Below are positions 18,113 to 27,034 of a stretch of 64,000 bases of DNA, piece by piece. The stretch is taken from assembly GCA_963836085.1 (NCBI GenBank), contig CAWIHT010000014.1, positions 310,001 through 374,000 of the forward strand, in the 5' to 3' direction. Position numbers and translations under genes: made by a program. This DNA is from JAHEEL01 sp963836085. Lineage in GTDB: Bacteria; Actinomycetota; Acidimicrobiia; Spongiisociales; UBA5794. The notes beneath the pieces are model-generated. The model had not been told where the DNA came from, did no database searches, and worked only from the letters and a program-made list of their open reading frames with translations. Each line of letters starts with the position of its first letter. Within the stretch, counting starts at the first letter, position 1.

Positions 18113-19551
18113 GTGAAGAACATGGTGGTGATCGATCCGGTCACACGCATCGAGGGTCACGCGAAGATCACAATCGCGCTCGACGATTCCGGTCAGGTCT
18201 CCGACTGCCGATTCCACGTGACCGAATTCCGCGGCTTCGAGGAGTTCTGCAAGGGTCGGCCGGTCTGGGAGATGCCGAGCCTCACGGCCCGCACATGCGG
18301 GATCTGCCCGGTCAGCCACCTCCTCGCTTCGGCGAAGGCAGGCGACGCCGTCATGGGCGTCAAGATCCCCGACACGGCGGTGAAGCTCCGTCGCATCGTG
18401 AACCTCGGCCAGATCATCCAGTCCCATGCCCTCAGCTTCTTCCATCTCAGCGCTCCCGACCTCCTGCTCGGGTGGGATTCTGATCCTGCAGCCCGCAACG
18501 TCTTCGGACTCATGGCGGAAGAACCGGAACTGGCGAGACGCGGCATCATGCTGCGCAGCTTCGGCCAGGGAGTCATCGAATCGATCGCGGGCCGCAAGGT
18601 CCACTCCCCCGGCATCCTCCCTGGCGGCATCGCCGAGCCGATGACCCAGGAGACCCGCGAACGCCTCCAGGAAGGACTCGTCGAGGCCCGTCGCACCGCA
18701 GAGGACGCTCGGTGCTGTTCACCGGCATGCTCGACATGTTCAAGCGCGAGGTCCAGGCATTCGGATCGTTCCCCAGCTACTACCTCGGCCTCTCGAACGA
18801 CGACGGCCTGTGGGAACACTACGACGGCTACTTGAAGATGGTCGATGCCGACGGAAACGTGGCCGCAACCGGCGTCGCGCCATTCGACTACCGCACGATC
18901 ATCGGTGAAGCCGGGCGCCGCGACTCGTACCTGAAGTCCCCGTACTTCAAGCCAGCCGTCGCACCCGCCGACGACCCGCTCAAGGGCATCTACCGCGTCG
19001 GACCACTCGCCCGTCTCAACGTGTGTGAGCGCATGGGTGCGCCGGCCGCAGACGAGGCGCTGGTCGAGTACCGCGAGCGTGCAGGCGGCATTGCCAGTTC
19101 GTCGTTCTTCTACCACTACGCCCGCCTCATCGAGATCCTCGGTGCCACGGAGCGGATGGCCATGCACCTGGCCGACGACACCGTGGTCGGCCCCCACGTG
19201 CGGGCCCGCGCCGGCGTCAATGAGCGTCATGTGGTCGGCGTCTCGGAGGCACCGCGAGGAACGCTCTTCCACGAGTATCAGGTCGACGACCATGGCGTCC
19301 TGACCGACATGAACATGATCATCGCCACCGGTCAGAACAACCTCCCAATGAACGAGACCGTCCTCCAGATCGCCAAAGAATGGATCGACGGACCGGACAT
19401 CCCCGAGGGCATCCTGAACCGGATCGAGGCCGGGATTCGCGCCTACGACCCATGCCTGAGTTGCTCGACCCACGCGATCGGACAGATGCCCCTCGTGGTC
19501 AGCCTGCTGGCGCCCGACGGTGAGGTCCTCTCCGAAGTCCGGCGTGGCTAA
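18113..19551 (+). CDS. hoxH: [NiFe] hydrogenase large subunit HoxH, one frameshift as sequenced
   Basis: Binds the NiFe(CN)2CO centre and splits or forms H2. I start it at the GTG at 18113 because GAGGAGGA lies 7 nt upstream; an ATG at 18122 is the alternative. The N-terminal Ni ligands are in LTARTCGICPVSHLL and the C-terminal pair in YDPCLSCSTHAIG. The C-terminal peptide after His is about 25 residues and is removed by the HoxW-type protease. The frame breaks near 18708 and resumes with LFTGMLDMFKREVQAFG. The motifs and operon partners place it in group 3, most likely the bidirectional NAD-linked 3d type. Confidence 0.92.
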
Positions 19552-19981
19552 CAGCCTCGTTGTCGGATACGGGAACGACCTCCGCGGAGATGATCGCGCC
19601 GGGCGGCTCGTCGCTTCTCTGATCGAAGAAACCGATCTTCCTGGCGTCCACGTCCTGTCGCAGTCCCAGCTGACGCCCGAGATTTCGCTCGAAATCGCCA
19701 AGGTCGATCTTGTGGTCTTCGTTGATGCGAGCGTCGAGACCGCGACACTCGACATCTCTGCCGTGGGGCCCGGGGTCGCCGGACCTACGACGATGAGCCA
19801 TCATGCCGATCCGGCAACGCTCCTGCGCCTCGCTCGCGACCTCGGGAAGATGCCGAACGAGGCATACGTCGTCTCCATCCCCGCCTCGAACCTGGACCTC
19901 GGGTTCAACCTGTCACCGAAGACCGCGCGGGCCGTCGACGAGGCCGTTGGGGCAATCGTGGAGCTCGTGCGCGGTAGCTAG
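19544..19981 (+). CDS. hoxW: Hydrogenase maturation protease HoxW-like
   Basis: A 145-aa member of the HyaD/HybD/HoxW endopeptidases that trim the HoxH C-terminus after nickel insertion. The signature SLVVGYGNDLRGDDRAG supplies a conserved Asp/Glu nickel-sensing position, followed by VVFVDASVE and MSHHADPATLL. The start is the GTG at 19544, which overlaps the end of hoxH by 8 bp; the frame extends to 19520 with extra residues inside hoxH. The adjacent position supports dedicated processing of this HoxH. No hypA-F genes are present in the window. Confidence 0.85.
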   Translation: MANSLVVGYGNDLRGDDRAGRLVASLIEETDLPGVHVLSQSQLTPEISLEIAKVDLVVFVDASVETATLDISAVGPGVAGPTTMSHHADPATLLRLARDLGKMPNEAYVVSIPASNLDLGFNLSPKTARAVDEAVGAIVELVRGS

Positions 19982-20859
19982 GGCACCACCGCCGGCATCC
20001 GACGCGCGCTCGCCGCAGTCAGGGAGACGGCTGCGACGGCGACGACGATCAGGACCAGACCGACCATCTGGAATACGACGAGGGATTCGTCGAGGATCAC
20101 CCAAGCGGTCAGCGCTGCGGCAACCGGCTCGATCGTGATGACGACACCGACGACTCGCGCCGGCGTCCTCGACAGCGAAGCGATCTCGAGCGACAGCGGG
20201 AGTGCCATGGCGAGCGTCCCGAGGAGCACGACGGCCCAGATCACCTTGGGATCAGACGGAATCGGCATGGACCACGGCCTCGCGATGAAGAATCCGACAG
20301 CGCCACCCATCGCGATCGCACCGGCCGCGAGCGGGAACCCGCCGACAATCGCCCCGACATCCTCGCTCAGTCTCAGATACGTGGCGAGGAAGACCGCCGA
20401 CAGGAACCCGGCGAGAACACCGAAGACGTCCAGCGTTTCCAGATTCCCGACCTGGACCAGCAGACCAACCCCGATCACGGAAGAGACGACCGCTGCCCAT
20501 GTGACCGGACGCGGATGGGCATGACCGGCGACCCGATCCCAGACCACCACAAGCACCGGCGCAAGGAACTCGAGACCCACCGCAGGGCCGACACCGATCC
20601 GGGAGATGGAGATGTAGAAGAAGCCGTTGAGCACAATCTGCAAAACGCCGACAACGGCGACCCGCGCCGGTGCGCGGCTGATCTGCGACCGGTATGCGAT
20701 CGCCCACGGGAGCATGCACACACCGGCAATCGCGACGCGGAGCGCAGAGAGTCGGAACGGGTCGAACTCGTCGATCACGAAGCCGACAACCGCGGCACTC
20801 GTCCCGAAGATGATTCCGCCGATTGCGGCCATCACGATGCCGGTCGCGGTGCGGTTCAC
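19978..20859 (-). CDS. EamA-family drug/metabolite transporter
   Basis: A 293-aa membrane protein with ten predicted hydrophobic helices in two EamA repeats of about 140 residues. Repeat one contains GIIFGTSAAVVGFVIDEFDP, then RLSALRVAIAGVCMLPW and FYISISRIGVGPAVGLEFLA. Repeat two ends with SLSRTPARVVGVVITIEPVA and AWVILDESLVVFQMVG, the usual RhaT/EamA pattern. It probably exports small metabolites. It starts at a GTG and is convergent with hoxW, the 3' ends overlapping by 4 bp. Nothing links it functionally to the hydrogenase. Confidence 0.88.
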   Translation of the reverse strand: MNRTATGIVMAAIGGIIFGTSAAVVGFVIDEFDPFRLSALRVAIAGVCMLPWAIAYRSQISRAPARVAVVGVLQIVLNGFFYISISRIGVGPAVGLEFLAPVLVVVWDRVAGHAHPRPVTWAAVVSSVIGVGLLVQVGNLETLDVFGVLAGFLSAVFLATYLRLSEDVGAIVGGFPLAAGAIAMGGAVGFFIARPWSMPIPSDPKVIWAVVLLGTLAMALPLSLEIASLSRTPARVVGVVITIEPVAAALTAWVILDESLVVFQMVGLVLIVVAVAAVSLTAASARRMPAVVP

Positions 20860-21040
20860 AGCGTCCGCCCGCGCCGACGTCTCGCCACTTGGGTCAGCGC
20901 CATAGGGGCAATCGTTTCATCGGTCGTCGTGCTGAGGTGGTCACGCCGTGACGGTAACCCCGGGTTGGAATCAACCCGCCGAACGCCGAGCTTGGCACTC
21001 GTGACGCGGGTATCGTCGAAACACTCACCGAGGAGCCCCC

Positions 21041-23737
21041 GTGACGACACAGATTGAACAGACCAGCGCCTGGCACTGCGTGACCGCCGGGGAGATCCCT
21101 GCCCGCTTCGAGACCGATCTCGAGACCGGACTGTCTTCAGCCGAGGTGGCGACGCGCCTCACCGAGTATGGACCGAACTCGATTCCGAAGGAGCAGCCGC
21201 CGAGCACCTGGAAGATCGCGGTCAAGCAGATCCGCGAACCGATGAACCTCATGCTCATCGTCGTGACCGTCCTGAGTGTCGTCATCGGACAGGTATCGAC
21301 CGCGATCCTGATCGGATTCCTCGTCCTCCTCAACGTCTGGATGGCCACCAGCCAGGCCCTCAAGGCTCGGGCAAGCGTCAACGCCCTCGACCAACTCCAG
21401 GTGCCGTCGGCACGGGTCGTCCGCGATGGACGCGTCGAGAGCATCGACTCGCTCGATCTCGTCCCCGGCGATGTCGTCACCGTCGAAGCGGGCGACCTCG
21501 TCCCGGCCGACGGCCGCATCATCACCTCGGCCACGCTCGAGGTCCAAGAGGCAGCCCTCACCGGTGAGAGCGCCCCGGTCCCGAAAGACTCGGGCGTGCT
21601 CAGCGACCCGGAGACGGCACTCGGCGATCGCTCGAACATGCTGTTCCAGAACACGTCCGTGACCCGCGGAACGGCCACGATCATCGTGACGGCAACCGGT
21701 TCACACACCGAGATGGGCAAGATCGCCGGGATGCTCCAGGGCGTCACCCGGGAGCCGTCTCCGCTCGAGCGCGAACTCGGGGAACTCACGAAATGGCTCG
21801 GAATCATCGCCTGGGTGTCCGTCGCGGTCATCTTCCTGGCAGGCTGGGCACGCGGCCTCGACATGGACACCCTGCTCCTGCTGTGCGTCCTGACGGCCAT
21901 CTCCGCGATCCCCTCAGGCCTGCCCACGTTCGTTCAGATCATGTTGTCGTCGGGAGCTCAACGCCTCGCACACGCCAAGGCTGTGGTGAAGAGCCTCAAC
22001 GATGTCGAGACGCTCGGTTCAACCAGCGCCATCAACAGCGACAAGACCGGCACCCTGACCATGAACGAGATGACCGCCGTTTCGATGTTCACGGGTGGTC
22101 GCTGGTACAAGGTCGAGGGCAGCGGCTATGAGAAGACCGGAGCGATCCTGCATTCCGCCGGTGACGAAGTCCCCGACTTCAACGCCCTGGGCTACGGCCT
22201 GACGTTGTGCAGCGATGCGGTTGTCGAAGACGACGGCACGGTGATCGGTGATCCCACGGAAGCCGCGCTCGTTGTTCTCGCCGCCAAGCTCGGGGTGGAC
22301 GCCGAAGTCTCCCGTGCCGAGCTCCCGCGTCTCGCCGAAGTGCCGTTCGACTCCGCCTACAAGTTCATGGCGACCTTCCACCGCATCCCGGATGCGGAAG
22401 GCGATCCCGTCATCGAATTGGTGAAGGGAGCCCCCGATGTGCTCCTGGACCGCAGCGCGACCGCCCTGTGGCACGGCGAAGAGGTGCCGCTCGACGAGGT
22501 TCGGGACCAGATCATCGCGTCGAACCGGGAACTCTCGGAGAAGGGACTCCGTGTCCTCTCGTTCGCCGTGCGGCGCTACTCCGAATCCGCGGTGTCGACA
22601 ATCCAGGACGACCCGATGGCGCAGGTCACCGACCTGGTGTTCATCTCACTCGTCGGAATCATCGACCCGCTGCGCCCTGAGGCCAAGGTCGCGGTCGACA
22701 TCGCCAAGAAGGCCGGCATCGACGTTCGGATGATCACCGGCGACCACACGATCACGGCGCGGGCGATCGCGGACGACCTCGGACTCGGCAGCGGTGTCAT
22801 GACCGGCAAGGAGTTTCAGGCGCTCTCCGACGAGGAACTCACCGCACAGGTCCCGGACCTTCACGTCTTCGGCCGTGTCTCCCCGGAGGACAAGCTGCGG
22901 TTGGTCGATTCCATGCAGGCGACCGGCCAGATCGTCGCCATGACCGGCGATGCCGTGAACGACGCTGCTGCGCTGAAGAAGGCCGACATCGGCGTCGCCA
23001 TGGGGTCGGGAAGCGAAGTATCCAAGCAAGCGGCGAAGATGATCCTCACCGACGACAACTTCGCCACGCTCGTCCACGCGGTGGAACTCGGCCGGGACAT
23101 CTACGACAAGGTCAAGGCCTACATCAGCTACCAGCTGTCCGGAATGTTCGGGCTCCTGGCACTGATGCTGATGGCGACGATCTTCAACGTCAACAAGGGC
23201 GTGGCCCTGAGTCCGGGGATGCTCATCTACGTGAGCTTGTTCATCACGATCTTCCCGGTGATCGCCATCATGAACGACGAACCCGATCCGGACTTGATGC
23301 TCCGCTCACCGCGCGATCCACGGGTGCCGATCTTCAACCGAAAGAGCGGCATCCGCTGGATCATCGTCGGGATCCTGCTGGGAATCTGTGCAATCATCCC
23401 CCTCATCTGGGGACCGGACAAGCCGCAGATCGATGCCCCGTCAATCTCGATGACGATGACGTATGCGATCACCGCCCTGACCACCGTCGGCATCGGCGTG
23501 GTGAGTCGGCGGGACCCGGGTCCGTTCTGGCGGGGTCCGGTCTATCCGTTCTTCGCATGGCTCGCGATCCCGGCAGTGATCACTTGGCTCGGTGTGGAGT
23601 TGCCGCTCCTGCAGCGCTGGCTCGATACGACCTCCCTCACCGGTTCGCAGTGGCTCGCCGTATTCGCCCTCTCGCTCGTCGTCCCGGTCCTCGTCGAATT
23701 AGAGAAGGCCTACCGCCGGAGCCGTCTCACGGCGTAG
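21041..23737 (+). CDS. P-type (P2-like) cation-transporting ATPase with altered ion-binding motifs
   Basis: An 898-aa ATP-driven pump started at the GTG at 21041 (GAGGAG upstream). It has the N-terminal cation-ATPase domain, the actuator LTGES, phosphorylation site DKTGTLT (Asp334), nucleotide-binding KGAP and hinge TGDAVNDAAALKKADIGVAMG, and about ten membrane helices. Two features depart from Ca2+/Mn2+ pumps. The M4 motif reads IPSGLP (residues 290-295) where IPEGLP is usual, so the ion-binding Glu is Ser292. The M6 region reads FITIFPVIAIMNDEP and lacks the usual N-x-x-T-D. Ion specificity is therefore open. Confidence 0.9.
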   Translation: MTTQIEQTSAWHCVTAGEIPARFETDLETGLSSAEVATRLTEYGPNSIPKEQPPSTWKIAVKQIREPMNLMLIVVTVLSVVIGQVSTAILIGFLVLLNVWMATSQALKARASVNALDQLQVPSARVVRDGRVESIDSLDLVPGDVVTVEAGDLVPADGRIITSATLEVQEAALTGESAPVPKDSGVLSDPETALGDRSNMLFQNTSVTRGTATIIVTATGSHTEMGKIAGMLQGVTREPSPLERELGELTKWLGIIAWVSVAVIFLAGWARGLDMDTLLLLCVLTAISAIPSGLPTFVQIMLSSGAQRLAHAKAVVKSLNDVETLGSTSAINSDKTGTLTMNEMTAVSMFTGGRWYKVEGSGYEKTGAILHSAGDEVPDFNALGYGLTLCSDAVVEDDGTVIGDPTEAALVVLAAKLGVDAEVSRAELPRLAEVPFDSAYKFMATFHRIPDAEGDPVIELVKGAPDVLLDRSATALWHGEEVPLDEVRDQIIASNRELSEKGLRVLSFAVRRYSESAVSTIQDDPMAQVTDLVFISLVGIIDPLRPEAKVAVDIAKKAGIDVRMITGDHTITARAIADDLGLGSGVMTGKEFQALSDEELTAQVPDLHVFGRVSPEDKLRLVDSMQATGQIVAMTGDAVNDAAALKKADIGVAMGSGSEVSKQAAKMILTDDNFATLVHAVELGRDIYDKVKAYISYQLSGMFGLLALMLMATIFNVNKGVALSPGMLIYVSLFITIFPVIAIMNDEPDPDLMLRSPRDPRVPIFNRKSGIRWIIVGILLGICAIIPLIWGPDKPQIDAPSISMTMTYAITALTTVGIGVVSRRDPGPFWRGPVYPFFAWLAIPAVITWLGVELPLLQRWLDTTSLTGSQWLAVFALSLVVPVLVELEKAYRRSRLTA

Positions 23738-23822
23738 GAGCCGCTCCGATCACGGGGGCCGTCGATCTTTCGATCGATCGACAGCTCGATAGGATTGGGT
23801 AATCCAACCGGTCGGAGAAGCC

Positions 23823-25052
23823 GTGTTCGCTGCCATCGTGTTGCTCGTCGTGGGCCTGTGGTCCGCGGCCGCCACGATCAACGCGTTCCGGCCGTTCCGC
23901 CAGACGCTGTTGCTGTTCCCGAGCATGTTCTGGTCGTGGCTGGTGATCGGACTCCCTCTCCAGCATGTGGCGCTGCAGATGATCATCACCGGTCTCCTGA
24001 TCTGGTGGGGTGCCCTCGACCACGCCCTCGGGTGGATCGGGTTGGCCCTGTTGGTGGCCTCGTGGATCGGGTCGGCCGTCCTCGTGATGAAGACCAGGAA
24101 GTCGAGAGCGATCGTCGACACCACGCTCGATGCCCACGGCATCCAGCGCACCGGGATCCCCGTCGCCACGTGGCGGACCGTCCTCGCCGCTCCATTCCGC
24201 GGTCGCGACGTCGAGAAGATCGCGAACGTGCCCTACCGCACCGTGGCCGGTCGCATCCTCAAACTCGACGTCTACCGACCCGCCACCGGCGCGGCGGGTC
24301 GTCCGGCACTCCTTTACGTCCACGGCGGGGGATGGACGGTCGGCGACAAACGGGAACAGGGACTCCCCCTCCTCCACCACATGGCGAGGAACGGTTGGGT
24401 CTGCTTCACCGCGAACTACCGGTTGAGCCCGGGGGCGACGTTCCCCGACCATCTCGTCGACGCAAAGGCCGCGCTGGCCTGGATCCGCGAGCACGGGGTT
24501 CAGTACGGCGCCGACCCCTCGTTCGTCGCCATCGCGGGTGGATCGGCCGGTGGCCACCTCGCGGCCCTCGTCGGCCTCACGGAGAACGAGGCTCGATACC
24601 AACCAGGATTCGAGTCGGTCGACACGTCGGCGCAGGCCGTCGTCCCGATCTACGGCGTCTACGACGCAACCAATCGGTTCGGTGCCCAGAGCGATCAGTA
24701 CGTCCCCATGCTCATGGAGCCGCTCGTCATCAAGGCGTTCCTCGACGACGAACCCGACAAGTTCCGCGACGCGTCCCCCCTCGACCGGGTGCACGCCGAC
24801 ATCCCCCCGTTCCTCGTCGTCCAGGGAGATCGGGACACCCTCGCGCCGGTGGTAGAAGCCAGGGCATTCGTCGAGGCGCTCGAAGACCAGTCCGACTCGC
24901 GGGTCCTCTACATGGAGTTCCCGGGAGCCCAACACATCTTCGACCTCTTCTACTCACATCAGTCGGCGCAGATGGTCGAAGGGGTGCTCGCGTTCCTCAA
25001 CGACGAGTACACAGCGTCACGCGATTCGGACCCGACGGAGCCGACGGTCTAG
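23823..25052 (+). CDS. Membrane-anchored alpha/beta hydrolase (HSL-type esterase)
   Basis: A 409-aa protein. The first about 90 residues hold three hydrophobic helices (MFAAIVLLVVGLWSAAATIN, then FWSWLVIGLPLQHVAL and GWIGLALLVASWIGSAVLV), which anchor it in the membrane. The catalytic domain follows: oxyanion-hole motif VHGGGWTVGD, nucleophile elbow AGGSAGGHLAAL, acid in QGDRDTLAPV and the histidine in GAQHIFD. This is the hormone-sensitive-lipase/LipN esterase pattern. It starts at a GTG at 23823 and is convergent with the next gene. The substrate is unknown; a short-chain or steryl ester hydrolase is typical. Confidence 0.9.
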   Translation: MFAAIVLLVVGLWSAAATINAFRPFRQTLLLFPSMFWSWLVIGLPLQHVALQMIITGLLIWWGALDHALGWIGLALLVASWIGSAVLVMKTRKSRAIVDTTLDAHGIQRTGIPVATWRTVLAAPFRGRDVEKIANVPYRTVAGRILKLDVYRPATGAAGRPALLYVHGGGWTVGDKREQGLPLLHHMARNGWVCFTANYRLSPGATFPDHLVDAKAALAWIREHGVQYGADPSFVAIAGGSAGGHLAALVGLTENEARYQPGFESVDTSAQAVVPIYGVYDATNRFGAQSDQYVPMLMEPLVIKAFLDDEPDKFRDASPLDRVHADIPPFLVVQGDRDTLAPVVEARAFVEALEDQSDSRVLYMEFPGAQHIFDLFYSHQSAQMVEGVLAFLNDEYTASRDSDPTEPTV

Positions 25053-25534
25053 CCGGCCGACTCTTCGCTCCGCCAGTCGGCCTCGTCGTCAAGGTCGGCA
25101 AGGCGTTGTACCGCGAACTCGATCTGGCGCATGCAGTTCGTCTGCCAGATGCCCGATTCGATGAAGCGGTCGTGCTCCCCCGGCTTCCGAAGGTCGAGGC
25201 CGAGGAGACCGCGGCAGGAGGTCGAGCCGAACTCGACCTCGAACTCGTCCATCACCTCCATCATCATCTCGCGAGCCTTCGTCTTGGCCTCGGCGTGATC
25301 GGTGATGCGCCGGCCGGCGAGTTGACCGACCGCGAGTGCGGCCCCGGAGATCGCGCCACAGACACCCCCCGAGTAGGCCACCCCACCATTGAGCGCCATG
25401 GCGGCCGACGAGTCGTCAGCATCGGGGAGTCCGTAGGCAGTCTTGAGCGTGATATACGTGGCCTCGGCGCAACCATGCGCGTTGTCGTCGGTGAGGAAGA
25501 GATCTCGTGCCTGAGCGATCGGGTCGTCGGTCAT
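25049..25534 (-). CDS. C-GCAxxG-C-C family redox protein
   Basis: A 161-aa protein of the C_GCAxxG_C_C family, named for its conserved cysteines. Here they are HGCAEATY near residue 20, SGGVCGAISGA near 60, TSCRGLLG near 105 and TNCMRQIE near 133. Family members are thought to bind a metal or to do redox chemistry, often near flavin or Fe-S enzymes, but no activity is established for this one. It is convergent with the esterase (4-bp overlap). It diverges from the cupin operon across a gap that holds operator site 1. Confidence 0.85.
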   Translation of the reverse strand: MTDDPIAQARDLFLTDDNAHGCAEATYITLKTAYGLPDADDSSAAMALNGGVAYSGGVCGAISGAALAVGQLAGRRITDHAEAKTKAREMMMEVMDEFEVEFGSTSCRGLLGLDLRKPGEHDRFIESGIWQTNCMRQIEFAVQRLADLDDEADWRSEESAG

Positions 25535-25710
25535 GGGCGCAGTATGGTCGAAATCATCGGATCACCCGCCGACGGCCGGTCACGCTTCGCTACCGATTTC
25601 GCGCCAGGCGGATCGCCTGGGAACATGGGAGCCATGGGGTCCGAGTGAGGCAGGGAACGGCAATCGCTCATCTTGCTCGCTGCTGGCATGCCGACTACCA
25701 TCGCGCTATC

Positions 25711-25723
25711 GATAATCGATGAT
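25711..25723 (+). promoter_or_regulatory. Palindromic operator, site 1 (GATAATCGATGAT)
   Basis: This copy lies within ATCGAT-A-ATCGAT (25708-25720), a perfect inverted repeat around one base. It is 50 bp before the ATG of the cupin that opens the transketolase-SDR-MBL-MFS operon. The same 13-mer recurs at five other promoters in the window, up to GATAATCGATKAY. A FadR/FCD-type GntR regulator encoded at 45573-46265 is the likely binder (inference). Confidence 0.8.
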
Positions 25724-25772
25724 CGGGAGGACCGGTGCACCCGGGACGTCTCGACGAACTGCGAGGTGCAGC

Positions 25773-26135
25773 ATGCTCAAGGCCGTCACGAGAGACGAAG
25801 CGGAACTGTTCGAACTCCCCGGACGAAAGTGGTACCACTACAGCGGACCGGCCCTCACCGGCGCCGAGCACCTGACGGTCGGCTTCGCCATCTTCCCCCC
25901 CGGTTCAGCGCCCGAAGGCCACGTGCATCCCACGCAGGAAGAAACGATCTACATCACGGCCGGTCACGGTGAACTCGTGACGCCGGAAGGCACCGTTGCC
26001 CTCGAGCCCGGCACCACCGTGTTCATCCCGATCGGACTGCACCACGCGACCGTATCCAACGGCCCCGGCGATCTCGAGATGGTGACCGCCTTCGGTCCAC
26101 CGGTGGTCCCCGGTTCCTACGAAGACGACAAGTAA
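25773..26135 (+). CDS. Cupin-domain protein
   Basis: A 120-aa single-domain cupin started at the ATG at 25773 (GAGGTG upstream); the longer frame from 25719 starts beside operator site 1 and is rejected. Metal ligands of motif 1 are visible in GHVHPTQEETIYIT (two His and a Glu), and motif 2 is HHATVSNGPGD. Such small cupins are often sugar isomerases, dioxygenase-like enzymes or sensors. It is the first gene of an operon with the split transketolase, SDR and MBL genes, so a role in the same pathway is likely. Confidence 0.85.
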   Translation: MLKAVTRDEAELFELPGRKWYHYSGPALTGAEHLTVGFAIFPPGSAPEGHVHPTQEETIYITAGHGELVTPEGTVALEPGTTVFIPIGLHHATVSNGPGDLEMVTAFGPPVVPGSYEDDK

Positions 26136-26161
26136 TCATCCAGCCACGGAGGGCACCATCG

Positions 26162-27034
26162 ATGACTGATATCGCGACCACCTACTCCCCCGACGACATG
26201 GCGGAGTTCGCCCGCCAAGCGCGGGTCCGGATTCTGGAAGCGGTCAAACATGCAGGCGGCGGCCACGTGGGTGGCCCCTACTCCGCCTCCGACATGCTGG
26301 CTGCGCTCTACTTCGGCATCATGAACGTCCGGCCCGACGAGCCAGACTGGCCCGACCGCGACCGGTTCATCCTGTCGAAAGGACACAGTTCGATCGCGCT
26401 CTACACCATGCTTGCGCTGCGCGGCTACTTCCCGGTCGAGGAGCTCCTCACATTCGACTCGATCAACTCGCGTCTTCAGGGGCATCCGGACATGACGGTC
26501 ACCCCCGGTGTCGACATGTCCTCCGGTTCTCTGGGACTCGGCTTCGCCGGTGCCCTCGGCATCGCCCTCGGCGCCCGAGCCGAAGGCCGCGACTTCACCA
26601 CCTATGTGATGCTCGGCGACGGCGAATGCAACGAAGGCGTCGTATGGGAAGGCGCACACGTCGCCGCCCGCTACGCACTCGACAACATCGTCGCAATCGT
26701 TGACCACAACAAGTTGCAGCAGTTCGGCTGGACCGGCGAGTCGCTCACCGACCGCATCACGCCGTACACCGGAACCCAACTCGCCGACCGCTGGCGGGCC
26801 TTCGGGTGGGAAGTCATGGAGATGGACGGCCACCACATCCCGGAAGTCCTCGAAACCCTCGCCGCCGCGCGGGACTTCGAAGGCGGACCGGTCGCCGTGA
26901 TTGCCCACACCATCAAGGGCAAGGGCGTCTCCTACATGGAAGGCGACTACACGTGGCACAGCAAAGTGCCGAACGACGAGGAATTCGCCCTCGCCATGGA
27001 AGAACTCGGTGAAGCCGAAGGAGGTGCGGCGTGA
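26162..27034 (+). CDS. Transketolase-like protein, N-terminal (thiamine-binding) subunit
   Basis: A 290-aa protein equal to the N-terminal third of transketolase. It has the start block QARVRILEAVKHAGGGHVGG, DRFILSKGHSSIALYTML, and the thiamine diphosphate motif GDGECNEGVVWEGAHVAA followed by VDHNKLQQFG. It pairs with the next gene, whose GTG start overlaps its stop, as one two-subunit enzyme. Split transketolases of this kind serve in sugar and branched-polyol catabolism rather than in the core pentose pathway (family knowledge). The actual donor and acceptor are not evident. Confidence 0.92.
   Translation: MTDIATTYSPDDMAEFARQARVRILEAVKHAGGGHVGGPYSASDMLAALYFGIMNVRPDEPDWPDRDRFILSKGHSSIALYTMLALRGYFPVEELLTFDSINSRLQGHPDMTVTPGVDMSSGSLGLGFAGALGIALGARAEGRDFTTYVMLGDGECNEGVVWEGAHVAARYALDNIVAIVDHNKLQQFGWTGESLTDRITPYTGTQLADRWRAFGWEVMEMDGHHIPEVLETLAAARDFEGGPVAVIAHTIKGKGVSYMEGDYTWHSKVPNDEEFALAMEELGEAEGGAA

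Noticed and set aside
23764..23790. An operator copy upstream of the esterase (TTCGATCGATCGAC)
   Set aside because: It contains overlapping CGATCG units but lacks the GATAATCGAT core shared by the six sites.
25708..25720. An attachment site or terminator at the ATCGAT palindromes
   Set aside because: The stems are too short and AT-rich for a terminator. The sites occur at six promoters rather than flanking an element, and no integrase is present.
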